Assembly: GCA_002344075.1 (NCBI GenBank)
Contig: DDTM01000010.1
Span: 1 to 17,790 of the forward strand
DNA from: Bacteroidetes bacterium UBA2364
GTDB lineage: Bacteria; Bacteroidota; Rhodothermia; Rhodothermales; UBA2364
Length of the DNA stretch: 17,790 nucleotides
Direction of reading: 5' to 3'
Part shown: piece by piece, positions 9,251 through 15,334 of the stretch
How positions within the stretch are numbered: position 1 is the stretch's first letter
Layout: each line of letters starts with the position of its first letter
The notes under the pieces: model-generated
What the model was told of the DNA's origin: nothing
The model's database searches: none
The model's input: the letters and a program-made list of their open reading frames with translations, nothing else
Made by a program: the position numbers and the translations under genes

Positions 9251-9595
9251 CTATTTCCCGAAAATTTCTTTACGATGTGTCAAACCCCAATCTCGTAATG
9301 TTTCAATAACCGTTTGCAATGTTTTGCCGTGTTCTGTTATGGTGTATTCAATACGAACAGGATAATCATCAATAATAGTTCGTCTTATCAATTTGTTTGC
9401 TTCTAAATCCTTTAACTCTTTTGCCAACACTTTGGTGGAAAGTTTCGGAATACTACGTTCTATCTCACGAAAATATTTATTGCCTTCCCAAACAGAGATT
9501 AAAATGAGTAGTTTCCATTTTCCACCAATCACATCAAGCGTATCCCTTACAGGAACTAATAGGGACATACAGTCTTTGTGTTCTTTCTTTTCCAT
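9251..9595 (-). CDS. HxlR-family winged-helix transcriptional regulator
   Basis: A 114-residue DNA-binding protein of the HxlR/YodB family, which is MarR-like in fold. The family pattern is plain: Cys9 near the N-terminus, PVRDTLDVIGGKWKLLIL (15-32), the recognition-helix region ELKDLEANKLIRR, and the wing with YPVRIEYTITEHGKTL. In YodB, HypR and QorR the N-terminal cysteine senses quinones, diamide or hypochlorite; Cys9 here fits that role by homology. It is divergent from a pirin-doxX pair across 96 bases, a common layout in which the regulator represses the neighbouring redox-related genes and itself. Together with its neighbours it is visibly richer in A+T than the topoisomerase operon. 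The family call is firm; the inducer is inferred. Confidence 0.93.
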   Translation of the reverse strand: MEKKEHKDCMSLLVPVRDTLDVIGGKWKLLILISVWEGNKYFREIERSIPKLSTKVLAKELKDLEANKLIRRTIIDDYPVRIEYTITEHGKTLQTVIETLRDWGLTHRKEIFGK

Positions 9596-9613
9596 TTTTA
9601 TACCATTTATTGA

Positions 9614-9642
9614 TTACCTTTTGGTAACTGATTACAAATATA
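9614..9642. promoter_or_regulatory. candidate HxlR operator and hxlR promoter element
   Basis: TTACC-TTTT-GGTAA at 9614-9627 is a perfect 5-base-arm dyad in the divergent hxlR/pirin gap, as expected for a dimeric winged-helix repressor. On the minus strand TATATTTG (9642-9635) matches the Bacteroidota -7 consensus TAnnTTTG, so the dyad would lie at or just after the hxlR transcription start and fit autorepression. The heptamer TGATTAC also occurs on both sides of the dyad (9611 and 9629). No good -33 element was found. Confidence 0.35.
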
Positions 9643-9691
9643 AAGCAATTATGTTTATCTTTACACTATTGTTTTCAACAAACGTAAAAAA

Positions 9692-10532
9692 ATGAAGAAT
9701 CAAGTCGTTTACAAAACCCGAGGACATCGGGCTGACATTGGAACGATAGAAATACACCGCCTAGTGTCGAACAATTACACTATTCACGTAGGACATTTTA
9801 TATTCTTAGACTACATTTCTCCTTTTATGATACCTACAAGGCAACTCAATGCAGATGCAGCTCATCCTCATCGTGGGATTGTTACTATAACCTATATTCT
9901 TAATGGAGAAGCCAAACACTATGACAGTCGTGGACATCAAGGCGTGGATGAAGGCAGGAAATGGAGTTATACACAACGAGGCGATTGGACCTGACACTAA
10001 AACAAGTGGTAAACTAATGCACGGTTTTCAGTTTTGGATGAATTTACCTGCTGTGGAAAAGAATAAAAACCCTGAGTATTTGGCGGTTCAAAATGAAGAA
10101 TTGCCATTAGTTCAACTAGATAATAATGCAGGAACTTTAAAAGTTGTTGTAGGTGAATATGGCGGTCAGAGTTCAAAAATCCCAACATATGCAAAGCAAT
10201 ATTTGTTTCATATCAAATTACAAGCAGGTAAAACTTTTACATTGCCAACAGAAAACGGATTAGAGTATGCAGCATTCCTTCCGCAACAAGACCTAACTAT
10301 CAGTGAAGTAAAATATCATTTAGGCGATTTAGTTGGTTTTGATGATAAAGATGGCGACATTAAGTTTACCAATCGCCTTGAAACAGAAGCTGAACTTATC
10401 ATTTTTGGTGGAGAAAAATACACCGAGCCGTTTGTGGCACAAGGTCCTTTTGTGATGAGTACAAGAGAAGAAATCCAACAAGCTCATAACGATTATATGA
10501 GTGGCAAGTATGGCGAAATAGTTTATAATTAA
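9692..10532 (+). pseudogene. pirin family protein, broken by a frameshift
   Basis: Two overlapping reading frames together encode one pirin (cupin fold). The first (9692-9994, 100 residues) carries the N-terminal cupin with HPHRG (58-62). The second (open from 9903, 209 residues) resumes at WMKAGNGVIHNE and runs through FQFWMNLP and the C-terminal cupin to EPFVAQGPFVM. Family sense switches frame near GTGG at 9944-9947: HQGV reads correctly in frame one, WMKAG in frame two, and the roughly seven-residue loop expected between them (usually ending GDVQ) is missing. A deletion of 3n+2 bases explains both. The iron ligands are split: His58 and His60 lie in the first piece, and the His and Glu of VIHNE in the second, so neither fragment could bind metal. 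Pirins include quercetinases and redox-linked regulators. It probably formed an operon with doxX, 14 bases downstream. A sequencing or assembly error remains possible. Confidence 0.88.
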
Positions 10533-10546
10533 ATTCAAAAATTAAA

Positions 10547-10951
10547 ATGACAGAACAACAAAAATCAAAAGTACTTCACATTGGTTTGTGGGTAGCACAA
10601 GTCTTATTAGCCGTAGCATTTGTTATGGCAGGATTTATGAAAGTAAGTATGCCAATTTCAGATTTGGCGGCAAATGGCATGGGCTTTGTGAACCATACAC
10701 CAGAAACAATGGTGCGCTTCATTGGTATCGCAGAATTGTTAGGGGCAATTGGTCTAATTCTTCCAGCAGCTTTACGAATAAAACCAATTTTAACACCACT
10801 TGCAGCCGTTGGTATTGCAGTCATTATGCTATTAGCAATAAGAGAACATCTATCACAAAATGAATCTATATTTGCTAATGTTGTTTTATTTGCCTTGGCA
10901 ATATTTGTGGCTTGGGGCAGATTTAATAAAGCCCCGATACAAGCAAAGTAA
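10547..10951 (+). CDS. DoxX family membrane protein
   Basis: A 134-residue protein with four predicted membrane helices (about 11-32, 59-77, 80-97, 107-125). It has the DoxX-like layout in which helix 1 ends AGFMKV, followed by a short loop, and helix 2 contains GIAELLGAIGL, the most conserved stretch of the family. DoxX-like proteins are small integral membrane proteins linked to quinone or thiosulfate redox chemistry and to oxidative stress in some bacteria; the precise reaction here is unknown. The ATG lies 14 bases after the pirin stop. The pair is divergent from an HxlR regulator, a common combination in Bacteroidota. A hairpin terminator follows directly. The broken pirin upstream may affect its translation. 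Confidence 0.92.
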   Translation: MTEQQKSKVLHIGLWVAQVLLAVAFVMAGFMKVSMPISDLAANGMGFVNHTPETMVRFIGIAELLGAIGLILPAALRIKPILTPLAAVGIAVIMLLAIREHLSQNESIFANVVLFALAIFVAWGRFNKAPIQAK

Positions 10952-11307
10952 TGTAGGCATCCTTTTTTAACCCGTTGGTATCATTTATTCATATCAACGG
11001 GTTTTATGGGTGCATTTCAAAGCCTCCCAAAGCACCTCATGAATGCCTCTTTCACATTTTATGCGGCCTGCTGGATTCTCGTATGATATCGCCCCTAGGG
11101 TTCGATTATAATGCCGTTCCTACAGAGCTTTTTCTCAACGATAGGCAAAAATATCACCGAATCTAAGTGCATCGTAATGTCTATTGGCATTACCGTTATC
11201 GTGTGGTCACCCTATAAAAAAGAGACTTCAAACAAAAAAGTCCCTTCTAAAAGTGTGCCATGTATTGGCGATGGTGGAGCATTTTAAAAACGTCAGCCCA
11301 ACTATTG
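10952..11307. other. 356-base intergenic region after doxX
   Basis: This stretch begins with the doxX terminator and otherwise shows no gene I can support. The open frames in it (for example 10975-11166, plus) read through the terminator or look unlike protein families I know. A small hairpin GTAATG/CATTAC (11174-11179 with 11188-11193) is present. An imperfect hairpin agagactt...aagtccct (about 11222-11245) is followed by AT-rich sequence. Just beyond the peptidase stop, minus-strand AACGT/ACGTT arms (11327-11323 with 11293-11289) are followed by a short T run and could be a weak terminator for that gene. Confidence 0.6.
10969..11005 (+). terminator. rho-independent terminator after doxX
   Basis: A 13-base-pair stem joins AACCCGTTGGTAT (10969-10981) to ATATCAACGGGTT (10991-11003), with one G-U pair and a 9-base loop. 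It ends in a short T run (11002-11005) and starts 17 bases after the doxX stop. The T run is short, but the stem is long and stable. Confidence 0.75.
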
Positions 11308-12087
11308 TCAATACGATGTTGTACGTTCGTTTTTATTCTCACCATACCACTTCATCATTTCTTGTCTAATGTTTTGTTCACTTGTAGTGTCGGTAAGAAG
11401 TTTTTCATAAGACATTTGTTTGATGTCCATACAATACTGTACCAATGTCCAATAGTCGTAATATTCTCTTGACGAAATTGTACTATCCGAGAATTTCACT
11501 TCCCAATTATTTTTGTCGGTTTCAATAAGTCTCGCAATGTTTTTTGAAAGGTCTTTTTGGTCATTGCTTTGTCTGGAGACGTATTCAGCATAGCCCTCCC
11601 ACTTCCACTTTGGAATATTTGCAAGAGGTTTTGATTTCCAAAGTCCTAACTTGTCAAACTGTAAACAATGTGTCATTTCGTGTGCCAAAAGTTGTGTCAA
11701 GTTCCACTTGTAGCCATTTAGTTCTACAAAATTATTTTTATAGTCTGTGCTACCAAATAAAACAACTTTATCATAAAAACCTCTTGCAAACGCTCTGCCT
11801 CCGATAGTTTCAACAAGTTTTGTATAGTTAGAGCCATCATTTAAACAAATGTCAAGTTGTAAATTAGAATTATAAAACTCACTCTGTTTTATAATTTTTT
11901 GAGCTTGGTCAAGTTGTCCCAAAATTAAATTGTCAATCTGTTGGTTATGATAAACCGTAAAGTTGTTATGAGTTGTCTTGTTGGCATAGGTCAAAAATGG
12001 GTTTAACACAATTACAAGTAAAAGTCCTGCAATAAGCAACCCTGTTACGGTTAGCCGAAATGCCCATTTTTTAATTTGTCGTTTCAT
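11308..12087 (-). CDS. membrane-anchored HExxH zinc metallopeptidase (peptidase MA-like, gluzincin type)
   Basis: A 259-residue protein starting at the ATG at 12087; an upstream TTG at 12093 would add two residues and is less likely. Residues about 10-30 are one hydrophobic helix after a basic start (MKRQIKKW), so it is a signal anchor with the domain outside the cytoplasmic membrane. The zinc site is HEMTH (His136, Glu137, His140). Glu164 in WEGYAEYVS, 24 residues after the second His, fits the third ligand of gluzincins. Similar stand-alone proteins of unknown substrate are common in Bacteroidota. The gene is A+T-rich compared with the flanking core genes and isolated between two non-coding stretches of about 360 bases, consistent with horizontal arrival. 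Peptidase activity is inferred from the motif only. Confidence 0.82.
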   Translation of the reverse strand: MKRQIKKWAFRLTVTGLLIAGLLLVIVLNPFLTYANKTTHNNFTVYHNQQIDNLILGQLDQAQKIIKQSEFYNSNLQLDICLNDGSNYTKLVETIGGRAFARGFYDKVVLFGSTDYKNNFVELNGYKWNLTQLLAHEMTHCLQFDKLGLWKSKPLANIPKWKWEGYAEYVSRQSNDQKDLSKNIARLIETDKNNWEVKFSDSTISSREYYDYWTLVQYCMDIKQMSYEKLLTDTTSEQNIRQEMMKWYGENKNERTTSY

Positions 12088-12285
12088 ACGCAATGTCTGT
12101 TTAAAGCACGCGCCACGTTGCTCGATGAATTTCTCTCTTTTTTATTAATTTTTAAGCTTTATACTGAGGGGGAGCTTTTTCGTAATTTTTCAATTTCTAT
12201 TTCCGCCAAACCTGTTGTCTGTGAGACTTGAGTGTTATTTAAGCCTAACTTTATTAATTCGAGGCTAAGTACATGACAAAAAAAA

Positions 12286-12354
12286 CTTTTCCGCCCTGTT
12301 GCCTATCTTGTGGGTTCTCACATCTACAAGATTGTGGCAACAAAAGCGAAAAAG
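12286..12354. repeat. long imperfect inverted repeat
   Basis: The arms are CTTTTCCGC...GTTGCC.ATCTTGT (12286-12311) and ACAAGAT...GGCAAC...GCGAAAAAG (12326-12354). Three blocks pair: ATCTTGT/ACAAGAT (7 bases), TGTTGCC/GGCAACA (7 bases) and CTTTTCCGC/GCGAAAAAG (one mismatch), separated by small unequal bulges around a 14-base loop. The bulged, multi-block layout resembles a structured RNA or a mobile-element end more than a simple terminator. There is no T run on either side. Confidence 0.65.
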
Positions 12355-12386
12355 CTGGCTCAATATAGTGAGCTACAAGATTCTTT

Positions 12387-12421
12387 GGTAGCACCATAAA
12401 TGTAGTGCTGCCATATTTTTA
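12387..12421 (+). terminator. terminator-like hairpin with no matching plus-strand gene
   Basis: GGTAGCAC (12387-12394) pairs with GTGCTGCC (12405-12412) over 8 base pairs with one G-U pair and a 10-base loop, followed by ATATTTTTATG on the plus strand. The T run is on the plus side only, yet the nearest plus-strand gene ends at 10951. On the minus strand it lies 42 bases after the lipoprotein stop and could still end that transcript less efficiently. Confidence 0.4.
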
Positions 12422-12453
12422 TGTTTTTATTTCATCGAACAGGTAATATCCGC

Positions 12454-13320
12454 CTATTTGCCGCCACTCTTGATATATTCATCCCAGCTTTGTACAACGA
12501 TATTCCCCTTTTTCATCGTCATTCGCATCACACCACCCATCCGGTCTATTGTGCCTTGAAATACTTCGCCGTTGCCCCGTTTTACAATTTGCCCGGAAAG
12601 AATATCAAGCCCCTGAATTTTGATACTCCCATCTTCTACGGTTAGTTCTAACCGACCGTTAAGGTTTTTGGTTGGATCGGTAGTCCGAGCCGGGACTAAA
12701 AGGGCGGTACCTTTGTCCAAAATAAATTCCGACTTATTATCATTTGTGCAGGAAGTTTGAAAATAATTCAGATCTCCCTCGTCCACCCTCGCATATACGT
12801 CGTGGGCAGCGGAACGAATGGTCACCCAACCCCGCCAAGTTTTGACCGAAACGGGTGCATCCACATCGTAAATCCCGATCTTTCCGGCCATTTGATCAAT
12901 ATTAACGCCATTATAGCGCGGCATTTTAATGGCGGTATTTACGTATTTACCAATAGGGTTAACTGGATCTACTCGAAACAACCGTGTCAGTGCGGAATCT
13001 TCGTCCCGAATAAGGAGATCTGCAAGGCGGGCTTGTGCTTGGGCGTCATCTTTCCCGGTTGCCACTTTCTCGAAAGCAACTTCGGCGGCGTCCAATTCGG
13101 CATACCCACGAATGTCCACATTGGATTGGTCTGCTGCTAAGGTATTGGCCAGAACCAGGGATTTGTCTCCCAGGGTCACAATTTTGGTTTCGGTACTTTT
13201 TGCGATGGCGGCATCATCCACCGGGATTTCATTGGGTGTGGTATCACATCCGGCCAAAGTCCATATCAAAATGAAACAAGCCATTAGGGTGATTTTGCCG
13301 GAAAGAAAGAAGTTTTTCAT
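12454..13320 (-). CDS. predicted lipoprotein of unknown function
   Basis: A 288-residue protein with a lipoprotein signal peptide: basic start, hydrophobic stretch (about 9-21) and lipobox LAGC with the lipidated Cys25, followed by Asp26. The mature part has no family I recognise. It starts with an acidic, threonine-rich linker, then a helical part rich in Ala, Asp and Glu (about 76-115), and ends in a beta-rich region with repeated short strands (RLELTVEDGSIKIQGLDIL, then GGVMRMTMKKGNIVVQSW). It starts 7 bases after the ftsX stop, so the two are almost certainly co-transcribed. A role at the cell envelope with FtsX is possible by context only. The low-copy hydrophilic sequence shows no transmembrane helix apart from the signal. 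Confidence 0.82.
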   Translation of the reverse strand: MKNFFLSGKITLMACFILIWTLAGCDTTPNEIPVDDAAIAKSTETKIVTLGDKSLVLANTLAADQSNVDIRGYAELDAAEVAFEKVATGKDDAQAQARLADLLIRDEDSALTRLFRVDPVNPIGKYVNTAIKMPRYNGVNIDQMAGKIGIYDVDAPVSVKTWRGWVTIRSAAHDVYARVDEGDLNYFQTSCTNDNKSEFILDKGTALLVPARTTDPTKNLNGRLELTVEDGSIKIQGLDILSGQIVKRGNGEVFQGTIDRMGGVMRMTMKKGNIVVQSWDEYIKSGGK

Positions 13321-13327
13321 GGCGTTA

Positions 13328-14218
13328 TTAATTCAAGGTTACACTTTTTACAAATTTTCTGATGGCGAACAAAGAGCCCAGCCAACCGAGTACCAGTCCG
13401 AACCCCACCAATGCCAGTACCATCACCAATGGATGGCCTCCGGGCCAAGGTTGGTTTTGTAACTGAGGGACAAACCAAAGCAAAAGGGCATTCATCCCGC
13501 CCATGAAAGCAGCCCCCACCATACCCCCCAGCAATCCTTGTACCAAACCTTCTACCAAAAAGGGTTTGCGGATAAAAGAATCCGTAGCACCTACCAATTT
13601 CATGGTCTTAATGAGCAACCGACGCGCATAAATGGTCAGTCGTATTGTATTGGCTACCAAAAAAACCGCTGCCAACAAGATCACCAACCCCAAAGAAATC
13701 CCGACCCATGTAAGGGTGCTCAGGTTTTGTTGCACCGCAGTAAGCGCACGGCTGTTATAGACGACATCATCCACATGAGGTTGGCCGCGCAAGGTTTTAA
13801 TCATTCGGTTCAGGCTTTCCGGATTGGTTCGCTCTGGCTTTACCTGTACCTTGACCGAAGCCGGCAGAAAATCTCCGCCATCGCTTAAAAAGGTTTCTGC
13901 TCCCTCTCCGAACTCCCGCCGGAAAACCCGAATGGCCTCCCTTTTCGAGATATAGGTCGCACTTTCAACACCAGGCAAGTTTACAATGCGGTCTCGGAGG
14001 GTTCTACCAGTCGGCTCATCTACATGATGGAGAAAGACATCTATTTGCCCAACCCGTTTCGTGAGCCATTCTGATAGCTGCCTTGCTTGGAACCCAATTA
14101 AAATCAAAATACCGATCAAAGCCAATGCGACGGTCATGGCGCTGATCGAGGCAACAAAAGCGAGTTTAGCACGGGCAAAGCCTGAAAGCCCCTCCCGCAC
14201 GATGTAGGCGAGTGACAT
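13328..14218 (-). CDS. ftsX: FtsX-like cell-division permease
   Basis: A 296-residue inner-membrane protein with the FtsX layout: one helix near the N-terminus (about 18-43), an extracytoplasmic domain of about 120 residues with VDEPTGRTLRDRIVNLPGVESATYISK (FtsX extracellular fold), then three C-terminal helices (about 168-190, 217-246, 258-283). The segment IYARRLLIKTMKLVGATDSFIRKPFLVEG between the second and third helices is the most conserved FtsX/MacB-type signature, probably contacting the ATPase FtsE. FtsEX transmits ATP hydrolysis across the membrane to activate peptidoglycan hydrolases during division. No ftsE lies in this window, so the ATPase must be encoded elsewhere. A lipoprotein gene follows at 7 bases; pheA precedes at 93 bases. 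Confidence 0.93.
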   Translation of the reverse strand: MSLAYIVREGLSGFARAKLAFVASISAMTVALALIGILILIGFQARQLSEWLTKRVGQIDVFLHHVDEPTGRTLRDRIVNLPGVESATYISKREAIRVFRREFGEGAETFLSDGGDFLPASVKVQVKPERTNPESLNRMIKTLRGQPHVDDVVYNSRALTAVQQNLSTLTWVGISLGLVILLAAVFLVANTIRLTIYARRLLIKTMKLVGATDSFIRKPFLVEGLVQGLLGGMVGAAFMGGMNALLLWFVPQLQNQPWPGGHPLVMVLALVGFGLVLGWLGSLFAIRKFVKSVTLN

Positions 14219-14311
14219 CGTTTATATTGGATTAAACTGATGATCAAAGGTTGAATGGCATTGCAGAACACAACGTGTTTCCTCAATGCCTGTACATTTT
14301 GGTGGCGGGCG

Positions 14312-15166
14312 CTATTCAATGGTCTCACCTACCGGATACGACCCCAACACTTTAAGGTAGGCCGTCAGTTCCGATAGATGGTCTAACGCTTTTTGTACCG
14401 CCTCATCGGATTCTCGGCCTTGAATATCTAAATAAAATAAGTAAACCCACGGACTTCCTACAAGCGGGCGGCTTTCAATTTTCAAAAGGTCTATGTCTCG
14501 GAGGGCAAAAACGGCAAGGCTTTTGAACAACGCTCCGGCCAAGTCTTCTTTGTGAGCAAACACCACCGAAGTCTTCCTCGGTTCGGTTGTGTCCCACAGC
14601 GGGATTGACGCGGATTCTGGCTGAAGTACCAGAAAGCGGGTATAGTTTTGATGGTCACTTTCAATACGTTTTGCCAAGATTTCAAGTCCATAGTATTCGG
14701 CAGCTCGAACCGAAGCGATGACGGCACTACGGTGTGGCTGTGGATATCCATGCTCGGCCAATACCTTGGCAGCACCGGCGGTGTCATAAGCATCAATGTA
14801 TTGGGCTTTCGGAAGCTTAGTCCGAAGGAAATCCTGGCACTGTCCCAATGCCTGCCAATGCGAATACACATAGCAAATGTCCTCAGATTTTACGCCTGGT
14901 AAGGCCATTAAATTGTGTACCACACGCAGTTTAAGCTCGCCTATAATTCGGAAAGGGTGTTTTCGCAACAAGTCATAATTGACGTGTACACTACCGAACA
15001 ATGAGTTCTCGATGGGAACAACCGCCTTATCCACTTCACCGCTTTCGAGTGCGTCGTACACCTCCTCGAAAGAAGGCTTGGGGACAGTAAGAATATTGTC
15101 ACCCAGCAGCTTTAGTGCAGCATATTCGCTGAATGCTCCCGGCTCTCCCTGATAGGCTACCCGCAT
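14312..15166 (-). CDS. pheA: prephenate dehydratase with ACT domain
   Basis: A 284-residue monofunctional enzyme that turns prephenate into phenylpyruvate, the step committed to phenylalanine. The catalytic domain shows AYQGEPGAFSE at the start, PIENSLFGSV (51-60), SHWQALGQC (102-110) and the substrate-binding TRF motif (Thr176-Arg177-Phe178). An ACT regulatory domain (about 198-275) contains ESRP (231-234), the phenylalanine-binding motif, so feedback inhibition by phenylalanine is expected. There is no chorismate mutase domain, so that activity is encoded elsewhere. The usual Pro of the SHPQA motif is Trp here. The ATG is in line with the family start. A 281-base stretch separates argS from ftsX only via this gene; it may share a transcript with ftsX 93 bases downstream. 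Confidence 0.95.
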   Translation of the reverse strand: MRVAYQGEPGAFSEYAALKLLGDNILTVPKPSFEEVYDALESGEVDKAVVPIENSLFGSVHVNYDLLRKHPFRIIGELKLRVVHNLMALPGVKSEDICYVYSHWQALGQCQDFLRTKLPKAQYIDAYDTAGAAKVLAEHGYPQPHRSAVIASVRAAEYYGLEILAKRIESDHQNYTRFLVLQPESASIPLWDTTEPRKTSVVFAHKEDLAGALFKSLAVFALRDIDLLKIESRPLVGSPWVYLFYLDIQGRESDEAVQKALDHLSELTAYLKVLGSYPVGETIE

Positions 15167-15334
15167 AAGTCCGTTCCCTAAAGTTCAATAATAAATTTAT
15201 ACAATTTAATCTTGGTTAACTTAATGATGATTATACAATAAAAACAACATCTCCCTCCCTCACATCATGCTAAGCCACAACGTTTAGAAGTGCTATTTAA
15301 GGCATCTCGCCCCTTGCGTATCACCACATCAGGC

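Larger units (their letters stand above)
12088..12453. other. 366-base structured intergenic region upstream of the peptidase gene
   Basis: No gene is seen here. The 12094-12290 part is A+T-rich and presumably holds the peptidase promoter, but no convincing -35/-10 pair stands out. A stem GCAATGT/ACGTTGC (12091-12097 with 12113-12119, one G-U pair, 15-base loop) lies next to the start codon and could influence translation. From 12286 to 12421 come three consecutive stem-loops: the long inverted repeat listed separately, GCTCA/TGAGC (12358-12362 with 12369-12373) and the terminator-like hairpin listed separately. The decamer CTACAAGATT occurs twice, at 12324 and 12373. Confidence 0.6.

Noticed and set aside
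10975..11369. Plus-strand open frames of 61-70 codons after doxX.
   Set aside because: They start inside the terminator stem or overlap the peptidase gene antisense, and their products resemble no known family.
11296..12249. GTTGGGC (minus, 11302-11296) and GTTAGGC (minus, 12249-12243) framing the peptidase gene like integron cassette boundaries.
   Set aside because: The first heptamer is 5 bases after the stop codon, leaving no room for a folded attC site with its opposite RYYYAAC box; seven-base degenerate matches are expected by chance.
15221..15250. Nine-codon minus-strand frame MLFLLYNHH upstream of pheA, after a GGAG-rich stretch, considered as a leader peptide for attenuation.
   Set aside because: It has one Phe only, and no pair of alternative hairpins with a T run follows before pheA.
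15265..15334. Frame reading EPDVVIRKGRDALN just after the argS stop.
   Set aside because: It is the end of a shadow frame that overlaps argS in the same direction and has no independent start.
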